Below, one piece after another: positions 1 to 9,241 of a DNA stretch of 64,000 bases. The translations under genes were made by a program, and so were the position numbers. The notes beneath the pieces were generated by a model, which ran no database searches, had not been told where the DNA came from, and was given only the letters and a program-made list of their open reading frames with translations. The stretch's first letter is position 1. Each line of letters begins with the position of its first letter. Source of the DNA: Proteobacteria bacterium UBA6503 (GTDB lineage Bacteria > Pseudomonadota > Alphaproteobacteria > UBA1280 > UBA6503); the NCBI GenBank assembly GCA_002436405.1, contig DJLZ01000001.1, forward strand, positions 620,713 to 684,712, written 5' to 3'.

Positions 1-536
1 TGGCTGAGCGGTAAAAAGCGCTCAAGCAGCAGAGGGTAACCAAGGAGCGCAAGCAAGCTACCAAAATTACTTACCGCATAAAGCACATAAGGGTTTTTGT
101 TTTTGCCGTGGGGCGTGTGGGCAAACCAATGCTGAATAAGCGGCGAGGTGGCAGACAATACAAAAAATGGCAAACCAACGCCAAGCAAGGCAGTTTTAAT
201 AAGCCACAAAATAGGGTGCGCTGTTTCAGGAAGGGTTAGGTCAGCGTGCGCGGCAAGAGGCAACATTAAAAAGCTGGCAATCAGAAGCAACAAATGTAGC
301 GGAATTTGCAAACGCTGCGGCACCCAATGGCTAAGGGCGTGGGCATAGCCATAGCCCAAAAGCAAAAGCCCTTGGTAAACGAACATAAGGGTAATCCAAA
401 CGGCAGAAGCACCACCTAAGCTAGGCAGCACAATTTTTGAAAACAGTGGCTGTACCATAAACAGCAAAAAGGCACTGGTAAAAATTGAAAGGGCAAATAA
501 ACCCGTAACTGAAAAAAGACGATCTTTACGAAGCAT
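1..536 (-). CDS. Fused MFS/spermidine synthase-type membrane protein (N-terminal part)
   Basis: Open reading frame on the minus strand that begins at the ATG at 534-536 and runs off the left edge, so only about 178 residues are visible. The protein starts MLRKDRLFSVTG, then has a hydrophobic helix, the motif FMVQPLFSKIVLPSLGG and a further helix with GYGYAHALSHW; at least four membrane helices are visible. The pattern FMVQPL...LPxLGGxxAVW is typical of the membrane half of fused MFS/spermidine-synthase-like proteins. The methyltransferase-like half would lie outside the window, so polyamine synthesis cannot be claimed. It begins 33 bases after the lolA stop on the same strand and may be co-transcribed with lolA. 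Confidence 0.7.
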   Translation of the reverse strand, partial: MLRKDRLFSVTGLFALSIFTSAFLLFMVQPLFSKIVLPSLGGASAVWITLMFVYQGLLLLGYGYAHALSHWVPQRLQIPLHLLLLIASFLMLPLAAHADLTLPETAHPILWLIKTALLGVGLPFFVLSATSPLIQHWFAHTPHGKNKNPYVLYAVSNFGSLLALLGYPLLLERFLPLS

Positions 537-569
537 GAAATAACGGCCTTTCAGGTTAAGGTTAGGGGG

Positions 570-1205
570 TTAATTCTCGCGGTATTGTGGCGGTGTGAAT
601 TTGAAGATTTGGGTATCAAGATCAGCGTTTTCACGGATGTTGAAAAACAGAACTTCAACAGGTTGGTCAAACTGGTTGGTGGTTGTGATTTGACGTAGCT
701 GAAGCGGGCCCTTTAAAAAGGTAAGGCTTAGAGTATTGCCAATGTCGCCTGCGGCATCGTCTTTTAGGCGGATGGCTACATGTAGCAAGCCGTTACGGTC
801 GTTAATGTATTCAACCTTAAACTTACCGTCGGTTAGGTTGATTTTTTCACGGGTCAAAAAGTCGGCAATGCCTTCACGGGGCACTTGGTTTGTTTGGTTG
901 TTTGAATCATCGTGGAAGTAAATCAAACCACCATCTGACACCAGCTTTACAGGGTCGGGTGTTTCGTACTGCCACAAAAAGCGGCCAGGGCGTTTAAAGT
1001 AAAACACACCTGTAGAAGGCTGCATGCCAGCCACGTTTTGTTCAAAGCGGGCGGCAAAGCTTTTTAGGTCGTTCAGGTAGTCTTCAACTTGGTCCAGCTT
1101 CTTCAGGTCTTCTTTAGAAAAGTCATTTGCTGTAGCTGCTTGTGTAAAAAGCAGCCCGCACAAGGCAAAGGCTGCTGTAAACGTTTTGAATAATCCTAAG
1201 CGCAC
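570..1205 (-). CDS. lolA: Outer-membrane lipoprotein carrier protein LolA
   Basis: Periplasmic chaperone that takes lipoproteins released by LolCDE across the periplasm to the outer membrane. The product of about 211 residues has an N-terminal signal peptide ending near AATA-ND, followed by the usual LolA sequence: a helix that includes LKSFAARFEQ, then GVFYFKRPGRFLWQYETPDP, which matches the family's G.(F/L)..KRPG(R/K)(F/M)RW.Y..P signature. Length is close to E. coli LolA (about 200). Start is uncertain: TTG at 1214 has an AGGGGAG only a few bases upstream, while GTG at 1205 has about 10 bases of spacing and was chosen. The LysM gene lies just upstream on the same strand. Confidence 0.9.
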   Translation of the reverse strand: MRLGLFKTFTAAFALCGLLFTQAATANDFSKEDLKKLDQVEDYLNDLKSFAARFEQNVAGMQPSTGVFYFKRPGRFLWQYETPDPVKLVSDGGLIYFHDDSNNQTNQVPREGIADFLTREKINLTDGKFKVEYINDRNGLLHVAIRLKDDAAGDIGNTLSLTFLKGPLQLRQITTTNQFDQPVEVLFFNIRENADLDTQIFKFTPPQYREN

Positions 1206-1220
1206 GGGTGGCAATCTCCC

Positions 1221-2225
1221 CTAGCGGCGACCGTATGGCGGGTAGGCACGGTTGCGTGCATTGTCGGCTTCGTCAAAGGTGTAATCACGAGGAATACCAA
1301 GACGTTGCTCAGGGTAAATAAGGTCAGGGTCGCTAATTTGGCTGCGGTTTGCATCGTAAATAAGCGGCCATAGTTTCCAGTCACCGTAGATTTTATCCTG
1401 CTCTGAAATTTCAGAAAGGGTATCACCACGTTGCACGGTGTAGTTATCAGGGAACATTTCTGTTCCGCCTTGGCCGTAGCCTTGGCCACCTTGATTGTAG
1501 CGGCGGTTGTTATCGTAAGGCTGGACATTACCAAAACCATCACGGCGTGTGCCGGCAATCATGTCACCACCTGGAGGGGCTGCGTATTCGTTGTAGCGAC
1601 GACCAGTGCGGTTATCAGGCACGTAGTCGTAATCGCCCGGCTGCGGGTTAAAGTGGTTCGGCACGCTGTTACGCCAGCTTTCGTCTGGTGAACCAATGCG
1701 TGTTTTAACACCCAGTGTGCGGTCGCCGCCGCGCGGTAGGTTTACATCGTCAGGTTCGCCAATAAACAATTGGCCACGCATTTGCTGGGCTTTGTTCAAA
1801 GCCGCGCGGCGTTGCATGACGTCGTAACCAGTAATCGGTTGGCCGTCTGGGCCCATGATTGGGTTGCCATTGCGGTCAAGCACGTAGCCGTGAAGCATGT
1901 CATCACGTGTTTGTGGCTGAGATTGGTGTGGGCGCATTACTTTTGTGGCTGAGCCATTAAGGTAGTTTACTGGCACCAAATCGTCACGTGTGTAGTAGCG
2001 GCTCCAGCGCTCGCCGTCGGTTGTGTCGTACAGCAATGGGGCTGGTGGGCCTTTAGGCAAAATCTGTGGTTTAAGCGGGCGCTTTTGATCTTCGTTATAG
2101 GTGGTGGCTTCGTCTAACCAGCTGAAGAACCCCGCATGTGCAGGCACCGAAAACGCCATAAGCGCTGTAAAGGTTGCCGTAGCAACTACAGTCTTTAAAC
2201 GGGTCTGGTGAGTTTTCAGAAACAT
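1221..2225 (-). CDS. LysM-domain secreted protein
   Basis: Predicted exported, peptidoglycan-associated protein of 334 residues. The ATG at 2225 (MFLKTHQTRLK) is preferred over the longer frame because it is followed directly by a signal peptide ending at VPAHA-GF. The middle is rich in Pro, Gly, Asn, Arg and Tyr and looks disordered. The C-terminus holds one LysM domain starting YTVQRGDTLSEISE and including WPLIYDANRSQI and IYPEQRLGIP, which fits binding to glycan strands. It is followed at once by lolA on the same strand. The divergent substrate-binding protein gene starts about 100 bases away, so the two promoters share the 2226-2325 gap. The precise cell-wall role is unknown. Confidence 0.75.
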   Translation of the reverse strand: MFLKTHQTRLKTVVATATFTALMAFSVPAHAGFFSWLDEATTYNEDQKRPLKPQILPKGPPAPLLYDTTDGERWSRYYTRDDLVPVNYLNGSATKVMRPHQSQPQTRDDMLHGYVLDRNGNPIMGPDGQPITGYDVMQRRAALNKAQQMRGQLFIGEPDDVNLPRGGDRTLGVKTRIGSPDESWRNSVPNHFNPQPGDYDYVPDNRTGRRYNEYAAPPGGDMIAGTRRDGFGNVQPYDNNRRYNQGGQGYGQGGTEMFPDNYTVQRGDTLSEISEQDKIYGDWKLWPLIYDANRSQISDPDLIYPEQRLGIPRDYTFDEADNARNRAYPPYGRR

Positions 2226-2325
2226 GTGTCTATAAGTACCTATTTCGTTTTTTGCGCAAAACTTTATTGTTTTTTCAGTATGCCACCCCTTAGAATGGGG
2301 CGCCAACACAAAGCCGAAAGAGACC

Positions 2326-3864
2326 ATGTTTCAACCCCTATTTATTTTGACCCTTGTTGCAAATATGTTGCTGTTTACAGCGCCAGCTAACGTTTTTGCC
2401 GAAAATACGCCCCCAGATGCACCTCAAACTGAGCTGCATACAACACCTGTGGTGATGGCCCTTGGTGCTGCCCCCACAACGCTGGATAGTCGTTTTTCAT
2501 CATCAGCAACGGCTAGCCGTATTACTAAGTTACTAAGCTTACCTTTAATACGCTTGGCGGACGACTTTACCCCCACACCTATTGCTGCAACATCATTTGA
2601 AAAAGATGGCAATGCCATTCGGTTTGAACTGGGGGACTGGGCCTTTGTTGATGGTACACCTTTTGAAGCTAAGCATGTGAAGGCCTACTACGAGAACCTT
2701 CAAAACCCAGAGGTAGGCTCGCCGTTTATGGGGCTTTATAAACACTTTGAACGCATTGAAGTGAATGGCCCAAAGACCGTAACGTTTTACCTCTCAGAGG
2801 CTGACCCCTTTGTGATGGCGCTGTTTACACGCCCAATTATGCTGCCGAACGCTAGCCTCTATAAAGATGATCCTGCGGTTTACCCTGTAGGCCTAGGCCC
2901 TTATGCGGTCGCCCCTGAAAGCACGCTTGATAAGCTTGTGCTGAACTTAAGTGACCACTGGAAAGGCGAACAGCCTGCATCAAAAACCCTTGAGTTTGTT
3001 ACGGTAAAAGACCCTCTCGTGCGGGTACTAAAAGTACGCAAGGGTGAGGCAAACTTACTGCAAAACGATGTACCTGTCGTGTTGATGGAAGATGCACAAT
3101 CAAAGCCTGAAGTTGATGTAACCTCAGCCAAATCGTTCAACTACACCTACCTTGGTTTTAATCTTGAAAACCCCGTAACGGGTAAAAAAGCTGTGCGCAA
3201 AGCCATTGCCCACGCCATTGACCGTGAGCTTATTATTGAAACGCTAATGTATGGCAAAGCACGCCCTGCATATAGCCTTTTGCCTGAAAGCCATCCGGCA
3301 TATTGGCAAGCACCACTGCGTGCGCACAACATTGAAAAAGCTAAACAGATTCTGGACGATGCAGGCTTTACCCCTGATGAAGACGGTACACGTCTGACCA
3401 TTCGTTTTTCAACCACCAACAACCCTTCGGGCCTATTGTTGGTGCAGGCCATCCAGCACCAGTTAAAACAAGCGGGTATTGCGGTTGATATTAATATTTC
3501 AGAGTGGGGCACTTTTTACGGTAACGTACAAAAGGGCAACTTCCAGATGTACCTCCTTTCGTGGGTGGGGCAGTTTGATGCCGACTTTTTCCGTCATGTG
3601 TTTCACAGCGCAAACATGCCACCAAACGGTGCCAACCGCGGCCGTTACTTTAACGTGAAGATGGATGTGCTGATTGATAAGCTGTGGCACGGGAAAGACC
3701 TAACCGAACCCACCATTGAAATTCAGAAACTACAGCATGAAGATGTGATTTATATTCCGCTTTGGCGCCAAGACCATATGGCCGTGATTAACAAAAATAC
3801 CAAGGGCTTTAAACTCAAACCCGATGGTGGCTTTGAAGGGCTGCTGAGCACCTACGTTGAATAA
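2326..3864 (+). CDS. ABC transporter substrate-binding protein, family 5 (peptide/nickel type)
   Basis: Periplasmic solute-binding protein of 512 residues in the SBP_bac_5 (DppA/OppA/NikA) family. It has a signal peptide ending near NVFA-EN, then the family pattern: ALGAAPTTLDSRF near the N-terminus, FVDGTPFEAKHVKAYYENL (matching the .G.pltA.DV.fs... signature) and VRKAIAHAIDRELIIETLMYG. No permease or ATPase gene lies nearby, so it is an orphan binding protein that must use a transporter encoded elsewhere. The ligand cannot be read from sequence. It ends in a strong bidirectional hairpin at 3867-3896. Confidence 0.85.
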   Translation: MFQPLFILTLVANMLLFTAPANVFAENTPPDAPQTELHTTPVVMALGAAPTTLDSRFSSSATASRITKLLSLPLIRLADDFTPTPIAATSFEKDGNAIRFELGDWAFVDGTPFEAKHVKAYYENLQNPEVGSPFMGLYKHFERIEVNGPKTVTFYLSEADPFVMALFTRPIMLPNASLYKDDPAVYPVGLGPYAVAPESTLDKLVLNLSDHWKGEQPASKTLEFVTVKDPLVRVLKVRKGEANLLQNDVPVVLMEDAQSKPEVDVTSAKSFNYTYLGFNLENPVTGKKAVRKAIAHAIDRELIIETLMYGKARPAYSLLPESHPAYWQAPLRAHNIEKAKQILDDAGFTPDEDGTRLTIRFSTTNNPSGLLLVQAIQHQLKQAGIAVDINISEWGTFYGNVQKGNFQMYLLSWVGQFDADFFRHVFHSANMPPNGANRGRYFNVKMDVLIDKLWHGKDLTEPTIEIQKLQHEDVIYIPLWRQDHMAVINKNTKGFKLKPDGGFEGLLSTYVE

Positions 3865-3866
3865 AA

Positions 3867-3896
3867 AAAGAACCCCACAGTTAAGTGGGGTTCTTT
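3867..3896. terminator. Bidirectional intrinsic terminator
   Basis: Perfect 12-bp stem (3867-3878 with 3885-3896) with a 6-base loop, A-rich on one side and T-rich on the other. It serves the binding-protein gene and the convergent lipoprotein gene. On the lipoprotein side it is preceded by the TAACGA motif (complement of 3896-3901). Confidence 0.85.
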
Positions 3897-3912
3897 CGTT
3901 AAAGGCGGTGAC

Positions 3913-4296
3913 TCAAAGCGGCAGTTTGGCCTCAAGGCACTCAAAGTCATAGGTGGCACTTTTTTGCGCCAGCTTGATGCTGATGGTGCTGCCAGTCTGC
4001 AGGGCGTCAAACGTCACCTGATCAATGCTGCACCTAACCATATAGCCGTTGTCGGTACGGACGTAAACGTCCCAACTTTCAGGCTTATAGCGCTGACTGT
4101 TGAGGATGTAGCCGTTGTACACGGTTGAGGTTGTTACATATTGGCCGGGGGTATGCGCCGTATTGATAACGGTCGCTTCGGCCGTGAAGGGTGTGGGGTT
4201 GTAAGGGGCGTTATAGCCTGCTGTGGTCGCACAGCCCGAAAGGGCCAAGCCAGCGCCACATACGGCAGCCAGCAGAATGAACTTTTTACGCGTCAT
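3913..4296 (-). CDS. Small putative lipoprotein
   Basis: Protein of 127 residues with a clear lipobox, LSGC at residues 19-22, after a charged start (MTRKK) and a hydrophobic stretch, so it should be lipidated on Cys22 and held in a membrane. The mature part is short, begins with a Thr/Ala/Tyr/Pro-rich linker, and is probably mostly beta. No known family is recognised. It belongs to the cassette type seen through the window: a pyrimidine-rich leader on its strand (complement of 4297-4355) and a TAACGA element before the terminator. Confidence 0.75.
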   Translation of the reverse strand: MTRKKFILLAAVCGAGLALSGCATTAGYNAPYNPTPFTAEATVINTAHTPGQYVTTSTVYNGYILNSQRYKPESWDVYVRTDNGYMVRCSIDQVTFDALQTGSTISIKLAQKSATYDFECLEAKLPL

Positions 4297-4420
4297 AGAA
4301 GGTCTTCTTCAAATGAGAGAATAAAAAAGAAAAAGAGAAACAAGAAAGATGTTTAAGTCTCAGTGTTTTAGCACGCATAGGGGTGATTATCAAGAAAATC
4401 AAAAGCTTCGTGTTTTAAGG
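4297..4420 (-). promoter_or_regulatory. Promoter and pyrimidine-rich leader of the lipoprotein gene
   Basis: On the minus strand the 60 bases before the ATG are nearly all C and T, interrupted by short A runs. Upstream, TTGATA and CTAAAA about 16 bases apart could act as -35 and -10. The leader type matches those before twelve other genes or operons here. Confidence 0.45.
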
Positions 4421-4497
4421 ATTTGTGCTAAAGTAATCGAAAAATTGCGCCCCACTCTGGCGGTGTTAATGCGCCCAACTATAAGAGGTTGTGAATA

Positions 4498-4743
4498 ATG
4501 GATAGCACTTACGAATACGAAACACGCCAATATATGCCACGCCGCACGAAGAAGCTTATCCGTGCAATGTTCTGGCTTATGCTTTTGGTGTTTGCGGTAG
4601 GTGTAGGCCTTCTTATTAAAGACGGTAATTTTGATAAAAGCTTTGATGACTGGCAAAACGCTGGCCAAAAAGTACAGGCTAAATTTCAACAGGTTCAGGC
4701 AAAACTGGCCGAATCTTCAGACGCTCAAAAAGAAGGGGAGTAA
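4498..4743 (+). CDS. Single-pass membrane protein, function unknown
   Basis: Protein of 81 residues with a basic start, one membrane helix around residues 23-41 (AMFWLMLLVFAVGVGLLI) and an amphipathic, Gln/Lys-rich C-terminal half that could form a coiled coil. It is the first gene of a tight three-gene operon: 3 bases to the next gene, and 2 bases from that one to the esterase gene. No family recognised. Confidence 0.65.
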   Translation: MDSTYEYETRQYMPRRTKKLIRAMFWLMLLVFAVGVGLLIKDGNFDKSFDDWQNAGQKVQAKFQQVQAKLAESSDAQKEGE

Positions 4744-4746
4744 CCT

Positions 4747-5370
4747 ATGCCTCACATGAAGTTTAAAACCTTAAATGCGCTCGCGCTGGGTCTGCTTATG
4801 GCGGCTGTTGTTGTTGCCCCAGCTTTTGGTCGTTCTCCGCCACTGCCAACAGTCCAGCTTGATGTTAAAAAAGGTCAAATTCAGGCTGAGCCTGCCGTGC
4901 CAGCTGAAGACATTAAGGTGCGCTACCAAGGGGTGCTGCACCCTAAGCCTATCCCGATTAAGCCAGTACTAGATGCTAAGAATGATAGCCTTGATAATCT
5001 TATTGCCCGTATGATTCAAATGAACAGCACCGGCGACCCTGTTAAAATGGCGAGCTTGTTTTTGCCAAACGAACGCGCTGTCGTGATGAACTCATACCAA
5101 AACCCTCAACTGCTTAAGCCTAATATGGCGTTTTTCCGTCAGGTGACAGGTGCCCAGCTTGAAGGTTATATTTTCCATAAAAAAGTTGTGTATCAGTTGG
5201 TAGCCTTTAATGGTGCTGAAAGTAAAAAACTTGTGGTGCCTACAGTGCGCACCGATCAAGGCTATTACCTTACCAATAAGCTTGCAGACCTAAGCACCCT
5301 TGCCGAGCTTGCGGCCGCTTACCCTGCGGACCAAATTAAAGATGTAACCTACGGAACAGAGGAAGAATAA
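4747..5370 (+). CDS. Secreted hypothetical protein
   Basis: Protein of 207 residues with a signal peptide ending near APAFG-RS and a Pro/Val-rich segment, then a globular part starting about residue 75 (DSLDNLIARMIQMN). The start at 4747 follows an AAGGGGAG ribosome site with 8-base spacing. It lies between the small membrane protein and the esterase in one operon. No catalytic motif or known domain is recognised; it probably acts in the periplasm. Confidence 0.65.
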   Translation: MPHMKFKTLNALALGLLMAAVVVAPAFGRSPPLPTVQLDVKKGQIQAEPAVPAEDIKVRYQGVLHPKPIPIKPVLDAKNDSLDNLIARMIQMNSTGDPVKMASLFLPNERAVVMNSYQNPQLLKPNMAFFRQVTGAQLEGYIFHKKVVYQLVAFNGAESKKLVVPTVRTDQGYYLTNKLADLSTLAELAAAYPADQIKDVTYGTEEE

Positions 5371-5372
5371 AA

Positions 5373-6023
5373 ATGTCTGAACTACAAGGCCCAAGTTATG
5401 CCCCACGCGGTAATGTGCGTCGTGCGGTTGTGTTTTTGCATGGTTATGGCTCGGATGGGCAAGACCTTATTAGCCTAGCGCCGTACTTGGCAAAAGATAT
5501 GCCAGAGACTGCCTTTTTTGCGCCTAATGGCCCACAACGCACCACCATGGGTATGGGCTACCAATGGTTTTCAGATGCTGGCGGTACGTTTAAAGATAAA
5601 CCTGGTATTGATAAAGCCGTTGACCTACTGCAAGACTACCTTGAAGAACACGTGTATGGCCCGTTAAACCTAACGCCTGACCGTGTGGCTTTGGTGGGCT
5701 TTTCAATGGGTACTATGACAGCCCTACACGTAGCTCCACGTTTGGTGGGTGGCTGTAATAGCGTGGTTGGTTTTTCAGGTAAGATGATGTTTACCGAAGA
5801 ACTGACGAACATTGACCGTGAAGCCAAAATGCCAATTTTACTGATTCACGGGATGGACGATGATGTTGTGCCGTACCATGCTTCGGTTGAAGCTGAAAAG
5901 GCGCTATCGGAAAACGGTTTTGATGTGCAGCTTGAGCTTATTGAAAACCTACCTCACAGCATTGACGAAACGGGCATTAACCGCTGCGTTGAGTTTTTGA
6001 AGGACAATCTTGAACTTCTGTAA
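5373..6023 (+). CDS. Alpha/beta-hydrolase, phospholipase/carboxylesterase family
   Basis: Cytoplasmic serine hydrolase of 216 residues in the Abhydrolase_2 family (E. coli YpfH, carboxylesterase Est). The visible parts are the oxyanion region VFLHGYGSDGQDL, the nucleophile elbow GFSMGT (Ser of GxSxG), the acid region HGMDDDVVP and the histidine region NLPHSID. Length fits the family (200-230). Last gene of the 4498-6023 operon, ended by the hairpin at 6038-6066. The substrate is unknown; short acyl esters or lysophospholipids are typical. Confidence 0.88.
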   Translation: MSELQGPSYAPRGNVRRAVVFLHGYGSDGQDLISLAPYLAKDMPETAFFAPNGPQRTTMGMGYQWFSDAGGTFKDKPGIDKAVDLLQDYLEEHVYGPLNLTPDRVALVGFSMGTMTALHVAPRLVGGCNSVVGFSGKMMFTEELTNIDREAKMPILLIHGMDDDVVPYHASVEAEKALSENGFDVQLELIENLPHSIDETGINRCVEFLKDNLELL

Positions 6024-6037
6024 GTTCAGTAGATGTT

Positions 6038-6066
6038 AAAAAGCCCCGGCACTGCCGGGGTTTTTT
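6038..6066. terminator. Bidirectional intrinsic terminator
   Basis: GC-rich 7-bp stem (6044-6050 with 6054-6060) with a 3-base loop, flanked by A5 and T6 runs. It ends the esterase operon and the convergent gene at 6079. Confidence 0.85.
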
Positions 6067-6078
6067 GTTTGAAGTTGA

Positions 6079-6516
6079 TTAAAGCTCTGGCCCGTTTTCT
6101 TTCTCGGCATCGATGGCCATTTGCAGCGGGTCTACGTATTCTTTTGGCTTGCCAAGCTCGCCGACCTTTTTCTCATAAAAGGCAACAACCTCAGGGGTTG
6201 GGCCTTCGGCAATAATGTCGAGAGTTTCGTCAATCTCGTCATTGGCTTCAGCCAAGCGGTCAAGCTGCTCTTCGGTTTGGATGGCCTCGAGTAGCGTTTC
6301 TTTAATTGTGGTTTCGGTCAGGCGGTGCAAAATGGCCGTGTGCGGCACGCCTTTATCAAACATCACGTCTTTCATAAACTGCAGGCCAATTTCTTTATCG
6401 GCACGGATAGCCTCAATCTTGGCTTCGTCAAGGTTCGGAATCTCTTTGATAAGCGCTTCAACACCCCGCACCGAAATGCGGTCAAGAAGTTCGTATTTTG
6501 CTGTATCGTCTGTCAT
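6079..6516 (-). CDS. Hypothetical acidic helical protein
   Basis: Soluble protein of 145 residues, strongly acidic and almost entirely helical by composition (many Glu, Ile, Leu, Lys). The start was set at the ATG at 6516 (MTDDTAKYELL) because AAGGAGGA lies 6-13 bases upstream; the longer open frame has no ribosome site. It contains VEALIKEIPNLDEAKIEAIRADK, cut by a probable turn into two helices. No signal peptide and no known family. It sits between ftsK (same strand, upstream) and the shared terminator. Confidence 0.6.
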   Translation of the reverse strand: MTDDTAKYELLDRISVRGVEALIKEIPNLDEAKIEAIRADKEIGLQFMKDVMFDKGVPHTAILHRLTETTIKETLLEAIQTEEQLDRLAEANDEIDETLDIIAEGPTPEVVAFYEKKVGELGKPKEYVDPLQMAIDAEKENGPEL

Positions 6517-6641
6517 CAGATGTCCTCCTTCTGCCTTAAATTTAAGGCCCCTATAGTATAGGTATAGGCATGCTTTGGGTGTTCTACAAGTTCTTGTTTT
6601 GCTGCGTAAATTCGCTTGCAAGCCTCTTGTATAGTGTTGCC

Positions 6642-8951
6642 CTAGGCTGATGGCTCACGAATGATGATATCGCGCTTACCAACGTGGTTGGCAGGGCCTA
6701 CAATGCCGTCTGATTCCATTTGTTCAATAATACGTGCGGCACGGTTATAACCAATCTGCAAGTGGCGCTGAATAAAGCTGGTTGAGGCCTTTTGCTCGCG
6801 GGCTACAAGCTCAATAGCGTCGGTGTAGAGGGGGTCAGCTTCGCTGCTGTCGCCTGGGCCGCCTGATGATGCGCCAGCGCTTTCTTCTTTAGTAATAGAA
6901 TTAATGTACGCAGGTTCACCTTGTTTTTTCAGGTGCTCGGCAATGTTGACGCACTCTTCTTCACTTACAAAGGCACCATGCAAACGCTGCAAATGGCCCG
7001 AGCCGTTTGCCATGTAAAGCATATCACCCTTACCAAGCAGTTGTTCTGCACCCATTTGGTCAAGTACGGTGCGGCTATCAACACGTGAGGTCACGTGGAA
7101 TGAGAATCGGGTTGGGATGTTGGCTTTAATCAAACCAGTCACAACGTCAACACTTGGGCGCTGGGTTGCAACAAGCAAGTGAATACCCGCAGCACGCGCC
7201 ATTTGCGCTAGGCGTGCAATTGAGGCTTCAACCTCTTTACCGGCAACCATCATAAGGTCGGCAAGTTCATCAATCACCACCACAATGTATGGCAAAGGTT
7301 CTGTTGCTAGCGGTTGCTGCTCAACAATTGGTTGGCCTGTTGATGGGTCAAAGCCAGTTTGCACAGGGCGAGTGGGGATGGTGTCCTTGGCTTTAAGCTC
7401 TTTAAACTTGGTGTTAAAGCTTTGTAGGTTTTTAACGCCCATTTCACTCATCAGTTTGTAGCGACGCTCCATTTCCTTCACGGCCCATTTAAGCGCAGTT
7501 GAGGCTTTGTTGGGGTCGGTCACCACAGGTGTAAGTAGGTGCGGAATGTCGTTGTAAATGCTGAGCTCAAGCATTTTAGGGTCAATCATAATAAAGCGCA
7601 GTTGCTCAGGCGTCATGCGGTAAAGCAAGCTTAGGATAAAGGCGTTCATCGCCACCGACTTACCAGAACCTGTAGTACCCGCAATCAAACTGTGAGGCAT
7701 TTTACCAATGTCGGTGTAAACAGGCTGGCCGCCAGTATCCACACCAATAGCAACGGTCAGTTTGCCGGGGTGGGTTTCAAAAGCTTCGGTTGCCAAAAGT
7801 TCACGCAGGGTCACGGTGCGGCGTTCGGCGTTTGGCATTTCAATACCAATAACATTCTTACCAGGGATTGGCGCAATACGGATAGATACCGCCGCCATAG
7901 AGCGGGCAAGGTCACCCGCCAAGTTAACCACTTGGGCGGTTTTGGTGCCGGCTTCAGGCTCAAATTCATAGATGGTAATCACAGGGCCGGGGCAAATTTT
8001 GGTTACGTTACCAATCACGTTAAAGTGGGCAAGGTTGGCCTCAATCATGCGGGCGTTTTGCGTCAGCGCAGATTCATCTTCGCCTTTGTAATTATCTGTC
8101 GCTTTATCAAGCAAGTGCAGGGCAGGTAGTTGGTAGTTGTCACCAAGGTTAAGGGGTAGGTCTGTCTGGCGCTCTTCTTCTTCACGCTCGGTCGGTTTAA
8201 CGATAGTGGTTTCAGCACGTTCCACCTTCGGCATAATTTTCTTTTTCGGTGGCGTGGGGATTGAGAAACCAAGTTCCATTTGGTTCTCACGCTCACGTAG
8301 GTTTTTCACAAAGCGGCGGCAAATACGGAAGCCTTCTACACAGTACATACGGGCCATTTTTGAAAAACGGTAAAGGTCGTGCACGGTTAGGTTTGTGAGC
8401 CATAGCAGGCTTAATAGCGCCAATAGTGATGGCAAGAAAAACGCACCAAACTCACCGAGCCAGCGCATGCTAATTTTAGCGGCAAGCACACCCACAAGGC
8501 CACCATTGCCCGTACGCATCCCTTCTGGCCATGCACCAAATGGCTGTGCCAAGTGGAACAGGGCAGAAAGTGCAAGAATCAAAATAGGTAGCGTTGCTGT
8601 ACGCAATGACAGATGCGTTACAGGGCGGTGTGCAATAAGGTTTGCGGCCCAAAGGGTAAGAACAAGAGGCAAAACAAAAGCTGCTGCACCAAAGAACGTG
8701 AGCAGGCTATCGGCCATGTAGGCGCCAATAAGGCCACCACTGTTCTGGATTTTAATGTAGGCCACTGCATTGTTAAACGAAGGGTCTTGCGAGCTATGGG
8801 TCATCAGCGCCATGAGAATAAACAAACCAACAAATAAAAGCCCTAGGCCGCCAGCTTCAAAAAGGCGCTGGATTGCAATTTCTTTCAGCCCTTGGGTTGA
8901 GGCTGACTTATTGCTTTTATCGCTCTTTTTTTTGTCTTTGTTTTTGGCCAT
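6642..8951 (-). CDS. ftsK: DNA translocase FtsK
   Basis: Septum-located DNA pump that clears chromosome ends at division and activates XerCD at dif. The 769-residue protein has about four N-terminal membrane helices (residues 30-205), a charged linker (about 220-270) shorter than in E. coli, then the motor: Walker A GTTGSGKSVAMN near residue 430, Walker B-like VVVIDELADLM, and the FtsK/SpoIIIE motif RLAQMARAAGIHL followed by ATQRPSVDVVTG. The C-terminal 65 residues form the gamma winged helix that reads KOPS sites (REQKASTSFIQRHLQIGYN). Length fits alphaproteobacterial FtsK. It is divergent from typA. Confidence 0.97.
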   Translation of the reverse strand: MAKNKDKKKSDKSNKSASTQGLKEIAIQRLFEAGGLGLLFVGLFILMALMTHSSQDPSFNNAVAYIKIQNSGGLIGAYMADSLLTFFGAAAFVLPLVLTLWAANLIAHRPVTHLSLRTATLPILILALSALFHLAQPFGAWPEGMRTGNGGLVGVLAAKISMRWLGEFGAFFLPSLLALLSLLWLTNLTVHDLYRFSKMARMYCVEGFRICRRFVKNLRERENQMELGFSIPTPPKKKIMPKVERAETTIVKPTEREEEERQTDLPLNLGDNYQLPALHLLDKATDNYKGEDESALTQNARMIEANLAHFNVIGNVTKICPGPVITIYEFEPEAGTKTAQVVNLAGDLARSMAAVSIRIAPIPGKNVIGIEMPNAERRTVTLRELLATEAFETHPGKLTVAIGVDTGGQPVYTDIGKMPHSLIAGTTGSGKSVAMNAFILSLLYRMTPEQLRFIMIDPKMLELSIYNDIPHLLTPVVTDPNKASTALKWAVKEMERRYKLMSEMGVKNLQSFNTKFKELKAKDTIPTRPVQTGFDPSTGQPIVEQQPLATEPLPYIVVVIDELADLMMVAGKEVEASIARLAQMARAAGIHLLVATQRPSVDVVTGLIKANIPTRFSFHVTSRVDSRTVLDQMGAEQLLGKGDMLYMANGSGHLQRLHGAFVSEEECVNIAEHLKKQGEPAYINSITKEESAGASSGGPGDSSEADPLYTDAIELVAREQKASTSFIQRHLQIGYNRAARIIEQMESDGIVGPANHVGKRDIIIREPSA

Positions 8952-9241
8952 GTTTTTTAGCTTCGAGGTTGGTGGTTAACGTATTGGTTTGTTTATGTTC
9001 ATGCGAGCTGCAGGGATGAACCCCATCTTCTAACGCTAGCACAAAGTAGGGCCTATGTGTGCTTAAAGCCCCTGTGGGTGGGGTTTTGAAGCACCTCTTG
9101 TGGCATTATTGCATCAAGGTTGTGGCCGCAAGGTTGGTGGGGAAATAATCGAGCTAAAACATCAGTTAAGTCCATTCTCTAGTGGATTTTTTAGGTTAAA
9201 GCGTGTAGAAGCACGGTATCAATCAAAGAAAGTTTTAGACT
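8952..9241. other. Divergent intergenic region, ftsK/typA
   Basis: 290 bases between two divergently read genes, so both promoters should be here. I see no strong -35/-10 pair, repeat or open frame. The typA start at 9242 has only a weak upstream ribosome site. Confidence 0.4.

Noticed and set aside
6517..6621. Longer N-terminus for the acidic protein at 6079
   Set aside because: AAGGAGGA sits directly before the inner ATG at 6516, and the extension contains the ribosome site itself.
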